Source: Rhodoferax potami | Lineage (GTDB): Bacteria; Pseudomonadota; Gammaproteobacteria; Burkholderiales; Burkholderiaceae_C | Assembly (NCBI RefSeq): GCF_032193805.1 | Contig: NZ_JAVBIK010000001.1 | Coordinates: 62,001 to 126,000 of the forward strand | Direction: 5' to 3' | DNA: 64,000 nucleotides | Shown here: in pieces, positions 50,966 through 60,432 of the stretch | How positions within the stretch are numbered: the stretch's first letter is position 1 | How the letters are laid out: each line of letters begins with the position of its first letter | Notes under the pieces: model-generated | Told to the model about the DNA's origin: nothing | What the model saw: only the letters and a program-made list of their open reading frames with translations | The model's database searches: none | Made by a program: the position numbers and the translations under genes

Positions 50966-51820
50966 TTATCGTTGCTGTGTCACAAGGACTTCAGAGGCGC
51001 CTAGGCTCTCTTGGTAACCAATGGATGCTTTGACTTGTTTTGTTGAAATTCGTTCCCGAACCAAGCGGGCATTCACGTTTTCCATGTCCCGACTGCTCTC
51101 TCTATGCCATAGGTGATAGACCTCTGTCGACCAGAAGCCGTTTTTGCGGCACAGGCCAGCATTATGGAGACGAAGGACGAAATCGGCGTCTTCGTGACCC
51201 CACCCGACAAATGTTTCATCAAAGCCGTTGACCGCAATGTAGTCAGACGTAAATAGTGCCATGTTGCAACTGCGAATTGCTTTCCACTTGAACGAACGCT
51301 GGAGTCTCGATGAGAAATCCGGTAAGCGGAGTTTGGCGCCTAGCTTGCTGCTCTCACCCCGGACACGCCGCCCCATCCAAACAGGCCAAGACTGGTCGAT
51401 CACTGTGGCTTCACTGGTCAGAACCTTGCGCGTGAACGCCTCGCTTAACAGAACCCTGCTTCCATTTACAAAGCAATTCTTTTGCGCAAGAGACCGGTGC
51501 CGGGCGACGAAATCCAATTCGGGCACGCAGTCCCCGTCGAGAAGTATCAGGTAGCTGCCCGACGAGACTGCGACACCCAAGTTCCGGGCCTGGGCAGCTG
51601 TGAAGCCCACATCAGGGTGCCACACATGGGTCAAAGGGAAAGACGCGCTTGCTTGCAGCTCATGGATTCGCGCTTGATGGCTGGGAGTTGATCCATCGTC
51701 GGCGATGATCACTTCAAAGTTTTTATCAAACTGATGCTCTAGAGCGCCAACAACACAGGCGAGCGCGTCGCTCCGGTTGTAGGTGGTGATGACGATAGAG
51801 ATAAGGTCTGCGCAGGACAT
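50966..51820 (-). CDS. Glycosyltransferase family 2, with GT7-type C-terminal motif
   Basis: A 284-aa cytosolic GT-A fold enzyme. N-terminal SIVITTYNRSDAL, DDGSTPS and the DxD-like LLDGDCVPE are the nucleotide-sugar and metal sites. C-terminal VNGFDETFVGWGHEDADFVLRL is the galactosyltransferase-like acceptor/catalytic segment of chondroitin-synthase-type GT2 enzymes. The donor sugar is unknown. It lies directly upstream of tolB on the same strand and divergent from the LPS genes at 51.9 kb. Confidence 0.85.
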   Translation of the reverse strand: MSCADLISIVITTYNRSDALACVVGALEHQFDKNFEVIIADDGSTPSHQARIHELQASASFPLTHVWHPDVGFTAAQARNLGVAVSSGSYLILLDGDCVPELDFVARHRSLAQKNCFVNGSRVLLSEAFTRKVLTSEATVIDQSWPVWMGRRVRGESSKLGAKLRLPDFSSRLQRSFKWKAIRSCNMALFTSDYIAVNGFDETFVGWGHEDADFVLRLHNAGLCRKNGFWSTEVYHLWHRESSRDMENVNARLVRERISTKQVKASIGYQESLGASEVLVTQQR

Positions 51821-51914
51821 TTTCGACTAGACTAGGCCGCCCTCTTGCACAGCCGCAAAAAGACAGCATGTCGATGCTCAGGAGAGGGCCGAACCTTTTG
51901 GATGTTATCACCCC

Positions 51915-52709
51915 ATGCCGACCATCTCCGTCTACATCATTGCCTACAACGAAGTGGCGAAAGTGCAACCAGCGATAGAGAGTGTTTCTTGGGCAGATGA
52001 GGTCATCCTAGTGGACTCAAATAGTACCGACGGTACCGCCGAGTTGGCCCAGAGTCTGGGCGCGAGGGTGGTCCAAGTCGAATTCAAGGGATTTGGTCAC
52101 CTGCGTAACCAAGCTATTGCAGCGTGTACCAAGGACTGGATTTTCAGCCTGGATGCTGATGAGCGTTGCACACCACAAGCCGCCCAAGAAATTCAAACAC
52201 TCATCAATAGCCCCCAAGCGCTCGACGTTTATCACACGCCCCGCCGCAATTACTTTATGGGAAAGTGGATCAAACACTCGGGCTGGTATCCCAATTACCG
52301 ACAGCCACAGTTGTTCCGTCGAGGAACTATGAGTTACGACATGAAGCCGGTTCATGAAGGCTATGTGCTTCATTCAAATAAGCCCATTGGACATATGGTG
52401 CAAGAGATTTGGCAGTTCCCGTTCAAGAACATGGCGGAGGTGATGCACAAAGCCAACCGATATTCAAGCCTGGGTGCTGAGAAGATCAAGCACAAGAAGA
52501 TCACCATGTTTACGGCACTGAGTCATGGAATTTGGGCATTCGTAAAGCACTACTTCTTTAAAAAGGGCTTTCTGGATGGGTGGGCGGGTTTCGTCATTGC
52601 GCTTGGCAATTTTGAGGGCACATTCTTTAGGTACGTGAAAGCGATTGAACTTCAGCAAGGCGAACGTTGGAAGGCACCTGCGGCAAACGATCGGACTAGC
52701 AATGAATAA
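51915..52709 (+). CDS. Glycosyltransferase family 2 (WaaE/KdtX-like)
   Basis: A 264-aa GT2 enzyme. SVYIIAYNEVAKV, VDSNSTDGTAELA and the FSLDADERCTP motif match the WaaE/KdtX group, which adds glucose to heptose I of the lipopolysaccharide inner core. PNYRQPQLFRRG and the basic C-terminus also fit. The stop overlaps the msbA start by 8 bp, which supports a role in lipid A-core assembly. Confidence 0.85.
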   Translation: MPTISVYIIAYNEVAKVQPAIESVSWADEVILVDSNSTDGTAELAQSLGARVVQVEFKGFGHLRNQAIAACTKDWIFSLDADERCTPQAAQEIQTLINSPQALDVYHTPRRNYFMGKWIKHSGWYPNYRQPQLFRRGTMSYDMKPVHEGYVLHSNKPIGHMVQEIWQFPFKNMAEVMHKANRYSSLGAEKIKHKKITMFTALSHGIWAFVKHYFFKKGFLDGWAGFVIALGNFEGTFFRYVKAIELQQGERWKAPAANDRTSNE

Positions 52710-54435
52710 GGAAGACCGGGCGCTCTACATCCGGCTGATGGGCTTTCTGAAGCCCTACTGGAAAGCCTTTTCGATCGCTGTAGCTTGCATGGTGTGCACT
52801 GCGGCAACTGAGCCAATGTTCCCCGCCATCATGAAATACCTGCTGGACTCAGGGTTTCAAACGGCAGACAAAAAAATGGTGTGGCTTATTCCTGCGAGTA
52901 TTGTGCTGCTGTTTGTCGTACGTGGCCTTTTGTCTTTTGTTACAAACTACCTGATGACGTGGGTTTCGACGCGTTTGGTTGTCGACCTGCGACGCGCCAT
53001 GTTTGACAAGCTTTTGAGTGCGCCAACACAGGTTTTCCAGTCTGAGCCTGCGTCTCGCTGGATATCGCGTTTGCTTTACGACGTGGACAACATCAACCAA
53101 GCGGCAACCAATGTTTTGGTGACTGCATTGAGAGAGTCGTTAACCGCCATTGCGCTTCTCAGCTACCTGCTTTACTTAGACTGGAGGCTCACTCTGGTTA
53201 CATTGACGGTAGGCCCCATCATCGCGATCCTCATTCAAAGCTTTGGAAAGCGCATCAGGAAAGCGAGCAAGGCCAGTTTAGAGTCCTTACGTGCGATCGC
53301 CCACACCGTAGAAGAAACAACTGCTGCCAACAGAGTAATCAAGGTGTACGGCGGGCAAGAGCAGCAAAGAGCCAGATTCCATCGTGTCACCGAAAGCTTC
53401 CGGCGGAGCATGATGCGCGAAGCTGTGCCGGCATCTGCTCTGACACCTATTACCCATATCGCCGCGTCGTTCGCCATAGCTTTCATCATTTTCATGGCGC
53501 TTAGCCGGTCTATGGGGCAGGCAGGGGATTCAGCGGGTGGCTTTGTCTCATTTATCACCGCGATGTTGTTATTGATTTCACCTATCAAGCAACTCACAAC
53601 CATCAGCCCCATCTTGCAACGAGGCCTTGCCGCGTGTGAAAGCGTGTTCGGAGTCCTTGATGCGGAACCAGAACCCGACTCTGGAAAGCAATCGCTTACC
53701 GCCGCCAAAGGCGAATTGGCGTTCGAGAATGTGAGCTTTCAGTACCCGGGGAGCGAGAGAAATGCACTAGAAAATATCAGCTTCACCGCGAAGTCGGGCC
53801 AGACTGTCGCATTGGTTGGAGCCTCTGGAGGAGGAAAGAGCTCGCTAGCTGCTTTGATTCCGCGCTTTTTCAGTCCAACATCAGGTCGAATCACTATCGA
53901 CGGAGTCGACATAGCAAATTTAACCTTGCCGAATCTGCGAAAGCATATTGCCTTGGTTAGCCAAGATATCGTCTTACTCAATGACACGATGCGAGCCAAT
54001 ATTAGCTTTGGAGAGTCATCTGAGGCTAGTGATGCGCAAGTGCGTGATGCAGCGATGGCTGCACATGCCTGGGAATTTATTTCAAAACTTCCCAATGGGT
54101 TGGATACTCCCGTAGGAGAAAACGGAGCAACACTTTCAGGCGGACAGCGGCAGCGGATTGCGATTGCACGCGCGCTCTTAAAGAATGCGCCCATACTTAT
54201 TCTTGACGAGGCGACATCAGCGCTGGACACGGAATCAGAACGAATGGTCCAAGAGGCCTTGGCGTCACTAATGCTCAACAAAACGACATTGGTGGTTGCG
54301 CACAGACTGAGCACGATTGAAGGTGCTGATTTGATTCTTGTGATGGATCAAGGGCGTATTGTGGAACGCGGCAATCACTCCAGCCTAGTGCAAGCGAACG
54401 GTTATTACGCCAGTCTCCAGAGGTTGCAAACATGA
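52702..54435 (+). CDS. msbA: Lipid A-core flippase MsbA
   Basis: Homodimeric ABC exporter that flips lipid A-core across the inner membrane. The 577-aa protein has six membrane helices (residues about 20-310) and one ABC domain. Walker A is GASGGGKSS near 375, the Q-loop is ALVSQDIVLLND, the signature is LSGGQRQRIAIARALL, and Walker B is ILILDEATSALDTESE followed by the H-loop VVAHRLS. The ATG at 52702 fits the family length; upstream in-frame starts would overlap the GT2 gene widely. Coupled to the deacetylase gene by ATGA. Confidence 0.93.
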   Translation: MNKEDRALYIRLMGFLKPYWKAFSIAVACMVCTAATEPMFPAIMKYLLDSGFQTADKKMVWLIPASIVLLFVVRGLLSFVTNYLMTWVSTRLVVDLRRAMFDKLLSAPTQVFQSEPASRWISRLLYDVDNINQAATNVLVTALRESLTAIALLSYLLYLDWRLTLVTLTVGPIIAILIQSFGKRIRKASKASLESLRAIAHTVEETTAANRVIKVYGGQEQQRARFHRVTESFRRSMMREAVPASALTPITHIAASFAIAFIIFMALSRSMGQAGDSAGGFVSFITAMLLLISPIKQLTTISPILQRGLAACESVFGVLDAEPEPDSGKQSLTAAKGELAFENVSFQYPGSERNALENISFTAKSGQTVALVGASGGGKSSLAALIPRFFSPTSGRITIDGVDIANLTLPNLRKHIALVSQDIVLLNDTMRANISFGESSEASDAQVRDAAMAAHAWEFISKLPNGLDTPVGENGATLSGGQRQRIAIARALLKNAPILILDEATSALDTESERMVQEALASLMLNKTTLVVAHRLSTIEGADLILVMDQGRIVERGNHSSLVQANGYYASLQRLQT

Positions 54436-55148
54436 AGATACCTATTTTGATGTATCACCAAATCGATGCGCCTCCCCCTCGCGGAACTATGTTGCGAGGG
54501 TTGATCGTGGCACCCTCCTCATTTAATTGGCAAATGAAGATGCTGCGTTTGATGGGATACACCGGCCTTTCCATGCGGGACCTAGAGCCCTATTTACGAG
54601 GTGAGAAAAAGGGCAAAGTGGTCGGGATAACCTTTGACGATGGATACCAAAATAATCTGACCTACGCTTTACCCATTTTAAAAGCCAATGGTTTCACGGG
54701 AACATGCTACGGCGTGAGTCGCATGATTGGCGGTACTAATTCATGGGACTCTGGGAAGGTTGCTGAAAAACCTCTCATGACTCAACAAGATTGGCGTTCA
54801 TGGCATGCGGCAGGCATGGATGTAGGCTCGCACACGCAAGACCATGCCAAGCTAACGGAGCTTACACAAGATGATGCGCGTAAACAAATTACGCAATCCA
54901 AATTGGAATTGGAGCAAATGTTAGGAGCGGAAGTGAGACATTTCTGCTATCCCTACGGCTGGTTCCAACCAGAGCACGAAAAAATGGTGCGAGAGGCTGG
55001 CTATATATCGGCTACGAGCACGCGTCGTGGTCGTGTTCAAGCGGGGGACAATCCTTATGCGCTCAAGCGAATCATGGTCGCGAGAGCCACCAATCCCCTG
55101 CAGTTTCTTATGAAACTCGCCACATCGTACGAGGACCGCCGCTCGTGA
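54432..55148 (+). CDS. Polysaccharide deacetylase (NodB homology, CE4)
   Basis: A 238-aa metal-dependent sugar N-deacetylase. ITFDDGYQNN supplies the catalytic base and metal Asp. GSHTQDHAKL supplies the metal His pair. CYPYGW and the late TRRGRVQAGDNPY match the remaining CE4 motifs. There is no clear signal peptide, so it probably acts on a lipid-linked sugar in the cytoplasm. Overlaps msbA and the next gene by 4 bp each. Confidence 0.9.
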   Translation: MKIPILMYHQIDAPPPRGTMLRGLIVAPSSFNWQMKMLRLMGYTGLSMRDLEPYLRGEKKGKVVGITFDDGYQNNLTYALPILKANGFTGTCYGVSRMIGGTNSWDSGKVAEKPLMTQQDWRSWHAAGMDVGSHTQDHAKLTELTQDDARKQITQSKLELEQMLGAEVRHFCYPYGWFQPEHEKMVREAGYISATSTRRGRVQAGDNPYALKRIMVARATNPLQFLMKLATSYEDRRS

Positions 55149-56032
55149 TTACATTTGCGCTCTACTGCAAGAGTTACCGAGTCGATGTCAAGCGTGCAAA
55201 GCGTTTGGCGCTGACAGTGGAGAAATATAACGTAGATACAATTCCATTTTATATTTCTTGCCCGCAAGCAGACCTGCCTATATTTAGGGAATACCTCTCT
55301 GGTTTGAGTGTCAAACTCATCACTGACGAGGAGATAATCCTGAGCAATCCAGTGCACAGCCTAGACAAGGTGAATGCCATCCCAGGGCATCTGTCACAAC
55401 AAATTATTAAATCAGAGTTTTGGCGCCTAGGATTTGCAGAAGCCTATTTGTGTTTGGACTCGGATTGTCAATTCATCAGACCATTCCATCTGAGTGAATT
55501 TCTGGACACTTCAGGTACCCCATATACGGTAGTCGACGAATGTCGCGAGATACTTCTACCCGCTGTATCCTTGCGCAAGCAAAAAGTCATTGATAACTTT
55601 TATAAAGAGTCTTTTCAAGTTCAGCAGGCTTTTGAAAGAACTGGCAAGCATTACAACTTTGGGCCCAATTGCCCTGTTTGGCATCGTGATGTCTGGATGA
55701 GTCTCGACGAGAGTTTTATCAAACCGCGCGATACAAGTTTTGCTCAGCTCATCGTGGAGCATCCAATTGAAATGCGTTGGTATGGTGAGGCACTACTCAA
55801 GTATGGGGCGATCAAGCTTTTACCTTCACAGCCGTTCTTTAAGATGTACGCCTATGCTTGGCAGCTGCGGAGAGATCGTGCTGAAGGCTTGGTAGAAGAA
55901 GATCTGGCTCAATTTTATTGTGGAGTAACTTACCAGTCCGCTTGGGAACGGGAAATGGATTGGCCAAGCGAAGGGGGAAATCTGGCATCCAGACTTGGCC
56001 GTCGTTTAAGGCGATCACTGGGACGCACGTAA
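55145..56032 (+). CDS. DUF6492-like putative glycosyltransferase
   Basis: A 295-aa protein that starts with GTG at 55145, overlapping the previous stop. ITFALYCKSYRVDVKRAKRL, the LDSDCQFIRPF segment (a DxD-like metal site near residue 104) and NFGPNCPVWHRDVW recall DUF6492 proteins of polysaccharide loci. These are thought to be GT-A-like transferases. The activity is inferred only. It is the fourth gene of the coupled 51.9-57.4 kb run. Confidence 0.65.
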   Translation: MITFALYCKSYRVDVKRAKRLALTVEKYNVDTIPFYISCPQADLPIFREYLSGLSVKLITDEEIILSNPVHSLDKVNAIPGHLSQQIIKSEFWRLGFAEAYLCLDSDCQFIRPFHLSEFLDTSGTPYTVVDECREILLPAVSLRKQKVIDNFYKESFQVQQAFERTGKHYNFGPNCPVWHRDVWMSLDESFIKPRDTSFAQLIVEHPIEMRWYGEALLKYGAIKLLPSQPFFKMYAYAWQLRRDRAEGLVEEDLAQFYCGVTYQSAWEREMDWPSEGGNLASRLGRRLRRSLGRT

Positions 56033-56040
56033 ACCGCATC

Positions 56041-57408
56041 ATGACTATGATCACCACAAAGAAATCAGGGACAGTATTAGTTCTTTCGGCAGCTATTCTT
56101 TTAGCAATTTGGCCCTTGCCGAATACTATGGGGGCTCGTCATTTAATGCTGCTTACGGGTTTTACTGCTGCAGCATTCATATTACTGCCAAATCGTCATT
56201 TTTTCAATTCACGCCAAGCTTGGCCGATTTACTTTTTCTTTTCTTTTTTCATATGGCTCTTATTTCACTTGCTGATACCGAGTAATCACTTGTCCGAGCA
56301 ATGGAAAGAACTAACGGGAGACTGGCTAAGAAATTTCTTGGCTTCGGTAACAGGCCTCGCTCTTGGCATCGTGCTCAGTGCCCCTAAGATACACCTCTCT
56401 CCGAAGTTACAGAAGATGCAGGAGCCGGTGCTGATATGGGGCTTAGCTGGTACGACCAGCATATTTTGCGTCCGATATATTTTTGAAGTCTTTCAGACGG
56501 GTCAGTGGATCCATTCGGATTTTTACATGACGCCCTATCTTGGCAAAACACCATTGGTCATTTTTGGTGGGCTTTTAATTCCCGTCATGCTCATCAAAGC
56601 ACTGGATGCGCTACAAGGCAAGGAGCGGCAAGCCTGGTATCTGTATAGCTTTATGGGGTTACTAGCAACTCTACTGATGTTTTATTTCGCAAACACAAAA
56701 AACGGTTTCGCGATGTTTGCCTTGCTGCTCGGTGTTGCTTTCTTTGCGGCCCTCAAGAATCTGGCACGAGTTAAAGTTTCTCTCCCTAAGTTGGGCGGGG
56801 TTACTTTGGTAAGTGTATTGATATTTGGTTACGTCATATACAAGCACCTCGATACCAATCCTGCTTGGTCAAATTTAGTAGCTGATTACAAGACCAGCGT
56901 CAAAATTGAAGAGCATGACAACTGGAAAGATAAGACCTCGCCACTCCCAATCAATGGGAACGGAATAGCTGTGAACGGCAGTACCTATGAAAGAGTGGCG
57001 TGGGCACGAGCTGGGCTCGAACTTCTGATTGATCATCCCCTAGGCTACGGGCTCATTAACCACTCATTTGGGGCCCTGGCCATCCAAAAGTGGAGTGACT
57101 TTCACAAACCTGACGGTAACAATAGAGGCTCAACACACAGTGGATGGCTGGACTTCGGTTTGGGTTTCGGAATACCAGGGCTGTTAATGGTTTGTATTCC
57201 TCTGATTGCAAGCTATGTAAGAGCAAGAAACAGGACAGACTTTTGGGGAGTATACGCAGTTTGGACAATTCCCTTGATCGGAGTAAGTTATCTTACCACC
57301 GAAGTATGTACTGGCCATTTTATTGAGCTTTTGTTTTTCTTAACGGCATTGTTCAGCGGCTTGACGCTCCAAAACAGCCGCGGGCCCACTGGCGAAAACG
57401 TCGGCTGA
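56041..57408 (+). CDS. O-antigen ligase/polymerase family membrane protein
   Basis: A 455-aa protein with about ten to twelve membrane helices and a large periplasmic loop. The loop carries HPLGYGLINHSF and GSTHSGWLDFGLGFGIPGLL, the Wzy_C signature with the conserved His of O-antigen ligases (WaaL) and polymerases (Wzy). With msbA and core glycosyltransferases beside it, WaaL (joining glycan to lipid A-core) is the likelier role. The ATG at 56041 (or 56047) is chosen; longer frames overlap the previous gene. The sequence is clearly AT-richer than the core genes. Its 3' end overlaps the convergent GT10 gene by 56 bp. Confidence 0.85.
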   Translation: MTMITTKKSGTVLVLSAAILLAIWPLPNTMGARHLMLLTGFTAAAFILLPNRHFFNSRQAWPIYFFFSFFIWLLFHLLIPSNHLSEQWKELTGDWLRNFLASVTGLALGIVLSAPKIHLSPKLQKMQEPVLIWGLAGTTSIFCVRYIFEVFQTGQWIHSDFYMTPYLGKTPLVIFGGLLIPVMLIKALDALQGKERQAWYLYSFMGLLATLLMFYFANTKNGFAMFALLLGVAFFAALKNLARVKVSLPKLGGVTLVSVLIFGYVIYKHLDTNPAWSNLVADYKTSVKIEEHDNWKDKTSPLPINGNGIAVNGSTYERVAWARAGLELLIDHPLGYGLINHSFGALAIQKWSDFHKPDGNNRGSTHSGWLDFGLGFGIPGLLMVCIPLIASYVRARNRTDFWGVYAVWTIPLIGVSYLTTEVCTGHFIELLFFLTALFSGLTLQNSRGPTGENVG

Positions 57409-58408
57409 GTTTAAAGTCTTTGGCCTCATGATCTGAATAGAGCCGAGTTTGAGGGCACGAGTTATCAAGCATTCGCGCGTTCTCCGATAGTTCTAAAGTC
57501 TGATATAGCTTTTCCAATTCAGAAAAAATATTGTATTCATACATTACACGACGCTTAGCCTCTTGACGCACTTCCATACTCTTTTGATCAAAGTCGCTTC
57601 GTAAGACCTCTTGAATTGTCTTGAATGCCTCACGTGGGCGATCAATATCGATGCGGACATAGCTCCCTTTCGGAAAATAATCGGCCACGTTGATACAACC
57701 GCTATAAATCGGGAAACAATCTCTCAGAAACGGATCTGCTAGCTTTTCTGTCCAATAGTTGTGGTGAATGGAGTTTTCGAGGGCTATGTGAAAACGATAC
57801 TCGGCTAAGGCCTCGTCTTTGTCGGCCATGGTTCGACTACCTCGTCCGAAGTAATCAATCTGATCCCCGAACTCCTCCTTTAACTGCTCGACAAACTTGA
57901 TTCTCTGTCGGTGACCGCTTGTCACCGCATTGTTTGAGCAAATCACAGAGCACAGCTTTGTTTTTACTGGACTTTGTTTTTCTAGCGAAGAGAAATCCAA
58001 CTCCGCGCGAAAGCGCTCAATCCCGTCAACGAACTTGACACCCGCGAACCAATTAATGCCTGGTTGCATCAGAATGGCTCCAGGGTGTTTTGTGTTGCTC
58101 TGGGTGGTAATCACCGTACCGAATTGTTCAAGGAATCGCGGTTGATAGCGGTGAAAACTCTCAGGTTCACCTGCCACAAAGATGCGACGATGCAAAGGCA
58201 CGGAAGTCACAAGTGGCATATCTGGCCATGCTGAATAGACCACCAACCAGTCATACCCCCCCGTACAATCGGTGCCAAAAGAATAGTCGGTCTGTCCCCA
58301 CGAGTCACCGACTTCTTGCATCTGCCTGCTCCAGGGCCACGCGCCACCAGACTCATCGACGAATAGCACTTTACGTTTTTTCACTGTTATGTCGCCTGTT
58401 TTTTCCAT
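57353..58408 (-). CDS. Glycosyltransferase family 10 (alpha-1,3/4-fucosyltransferase-like)
   Basis: About 351 aa. The C-terminal domain has YRFHIALENSIHHNYWTEKLADPFLRDCFPIYSG, which matches the GT10 donor motif (F-x-L-x-x-E-N-S ... D-Y-x-T-E-K) closely. PGINWFAG and the VICSNN segment also fit. It probably transfers fucose or a related deoxysugar from a GDP donor; no GDP-fucose synthesis genes are in the window. Starts are ambiguous: ATG at 58408, GTG at 58420 or GTG at 58384. The two longer forms overlap the divergent GT2 start at 58389. Confidence 0.8.
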   Translation of the reverse strand: MEKTGDITVKKRKVLFVDESGGAWPWSRQMQEVGDSWGQTDYSFGTDCTGGYDWLVVYSAWPDMPLVTSVPLHRRIFVAGEPESFHRYQPRFLEQFGTVITTQSNTKHPGAILMQPGINWFAGVKFVDGIERFRAELDFSSLEKQSPVKTKLCSVICSNNAVTSGHRQRIKFVEQLKEEFGDQIDYFGRGSRTMADKDEALAEYRFHIALENSIHHNYWTEKLADPFLRDCFPIYSGCINVADYFPKGSYVRIDIDRPREAFKTIQEVLRSDFDQKSMEVRQEAKRRVMYEYNIFSELEKLYQTLELSENARMLDNSCPQTRLYSDHEAKDFKLSRRFRQWARGCFGASSR

Positions 58409-59312
58409 CGTGCTTTGCACCTATAACGCTCAACCTTATCTTGATGAATGCATTCAGAGCTTGCTCCAACAGACATTCCACGATTTTGAGCTGATTATCG
58501 TGGACGATGGGTCCCAAGACGGAACTCTTGCCTATTTGAATGCCCTGACGGATCCACGCATACGCGTTATTCCTCTAGATACAAATCAAGGTTTGATCTT
58601 TGCAAGAACAACCGGGTTTGATGCCGCGAAAGGCCGCTACACCGCCATCATGGACGCGGATGACATTGCTCACCCCCGAAGACTGGAAGAGCAACTCCAG
58701 GCAATGGATTCGGGAGAGGCTGATGTGTGCGGTTCTTTCCACATCACTCTGGATACAAAAAGTGGAAGGCGTCGCTCCCGACGATCTGCGTTTTCGGACA
58801 GCGATATCAGGGCTTTGCTGACCATCTACTGCCCGCTCTGCAATCCGAGCACGAGTGTGGCCACTGAACTACTTCGCCAACACCGCTACGACCCGAGCTA
58901 CCCACATGCTGAAGACTATGGTCTATGGTGTGATATTGCCTCACAAGGCGGGCGGTTTAAAAATATCACAAGCCCCTTGTTGACGTACCGTTTGCACCCT
59001 GGCCAAATTAGTATTGTTAAAAGAGAGACTGCCAACAACTCATTCAAGGCGATCCAAGCCAAATATGTACAGGCTGTCACGGGCAACAGCTTAGTCCCTC
59101 ACTCCATGCCGGTTAAGCAGCGATGGGAAGACGCAATAGTCTTCATGAAAATGATTAACCAAAAAATACCCGGCATCTCGTTTAGTGCTAACTACGAGCT
59201 ATATGCAGAATTTCAGTATCGCAGTAACGGCTGGCTAACGCCCCTACTACGTATAGAACGTCTGGTAATCGCTTTATGGGCGACTCTACGAGGTCGCTAC
59301 AAGAAATCCTGA
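58389..59312 (+). CDS. Glycosyltransferase family 2
   Basis: A 307-aa GT-A enzyme. FSIVLCTYNAQPYL, IIVDDGSQDGTL, and the metal-site MDADDIAHPRRLEEQL are all intact. HAEDYGLWCDIASQG is the usual catalytic ED-containing segment. The donor and acceptor are unknown. It begins head-to-head with the GT10 gene and has no obvious Shine-Dalgarno. A weak GAGCC/GGCTC hairpin lies at its stop, before the convergent gene. Confidence 0.88.
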   Translation: MSPVFSIVLCTYNAQPYLDECIQSLLQQTFHDFELIIVDDGSQDGTLAYLNALTDPRIRVIPLDTNQGLIFARTTGFDAAKGRYTAIMDADDIAHPRRLEEQLQAMDSGEADVCGSFHITLDTKSGRRRSRRSAFSDSDIRALLTIYCPLCNPSTSVATELLRQHRYDPSYPHAEDYGLWCDIASQGGRFKNITSPLLTYRLHPGQISIVKRETANNSFKAIQAKYVQAVTGNSLVPHSMPVKQRWEDAIVFMKMINQKIPGISFSANYELYAEFQYRSNGWLTPLLRIERLVIALWATLRGRYKKS

Positions 59313-59331
59313 GCCACAGGCTCATGAAGGA

Positions 59332-60381
59332 CTAATTCAAAAGACATAAGGCCGAGGTTAAGCGGGCTATCTCTTGGAGATCTTCCTGCACAAGAGCATC
59401 GCCCAGCTCAAGCACACTATCAGCCCCGCGATAAGAATGCCACATTGAGGGAACAAATTTAGTTTGTCCGCCGAGTATTCCGGCTAAATGCGTCATACCG
59501 CTTTTAGAGCCCACAAGGATATCTGCTCCGGTCAACACCCGGAAGGACTCAATGAACGGACTATCAATCAACTCAATAACCTTGCATCGTTCAGGCGGCA
59601 ACAATTCATGCCAATTCACTGGAACGCCATTTTCAGAACAGTAGCCACCGTTCAGACCTTCACTCACCACATAGACGGAGAGAGCTCTATTGCCACTGGA
59701 TTGCAATATAGTCGTCAAAATTTGAAGGTACCACGCATCAGGCAGCATACGTTTTGAGAGATCTGCGAATTGCCGACCAGGCAGCAGGTCACCTCTTCGA
59801 ACGTGAACTGCGACCTTCAGGGCATCCGATAGCTGGGGGGCATATTGCTCTGGGAAGCCGCTTTGCCCTGCTGCGTCATAGCAGCGTTTGAACCAAGCTC
59901 TGGTGGCTTCATATTCAAAATCACCTGTTCGTTTCTCAGGTAGACGAAAAACAATGCCATCCTCTGGGTTGGCTCTCACCGCTTCATCAACAGTGCGATA
60001 GGCTTCGTCGTCGTCTTGACAATTGGAAGGGATACTAATCGCTGTTGCTGGAAGCAGAACGAGCCTCAGCTTTCTATTACGCAAAAGTAGCTCAATCTCA
60101 CTGCGATTTTTGGTGTGCGTGGAAAATCCAAACAGCGCATTGATATCGTCGCCAATATTATGTGTTTCGTAGACTTGCCTAAATGTCATTCGACGTATCC
60201 ACTGCTTTATCCGCCATGCCCACTGGGTGCTGCTTGATTTCCGGACTTGAGAGTCCGAATAAGCAAAGGTAAGCCCATGACGCAGGCATATTTTCACCGC
60301 ATTGTTCACATGTCCGAGTGAGTGACCAATACCTGCGTCTGGATTCTCATAGTCGACTAGATAACGCCCTAACTCACTCAT
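59332..60381 (-). CDS. Putative fucosyltransferase-like protein with HVRRGD motif
   Basis: 349 aa. VAVHVRRGDLLPG near residue 190 is the donor-binding motif shared by alpha-1,2- and alpha-1,6-fucosyltransferases and O-fucosyltransferases (GT11/GT23/GT37-type fold). GADILVGSKSGMTHLAGILGG and the N-terminal GIGHSLGHVNNAVKICLRHGL fit a GT-B sugar-nucleotide protein. It could be a family distinct from GT11. With the nearby GT10 enzyme it hints at a fucose-like sugar in the surface glycan. Confidence 0.6.
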   Translation of the reverse strand: MSELGRYLVDYENPDAGIGHSLGHVNNAVKICLRHGLTFAYSDSQVRKSSSTQWAWRIKQWIRRMTFRQVYETHNIGDDINALFGFSTHTKNRSEIELLLRNRKLRLVLLPATAISIPSNCQDDDEAYRTVDEAVRANPEDGIVFRLPEKRTGDFEYEATRAWFKRCYDAAGQSGFPEQYAPQLSDALKVAVHVRRGDLLPGRQFADLSKRMLPDAWYLQILTTILQSSGNRALSVYVVSEGLNGGYCSENGVPVNWHELLPPERCKVIELIDSPFIESFRVLTGADILVGSKSGMTHLAGILGGQTKFVPSMWHSYRGADSVLELGDALVQEDLQEIARLTSALCLLN

Positions 60382-60432
60382 AGTTCAACCCTCAGCGTAC
60401 AAAAACATGGTGCACTAAACAACATCGCAGCT

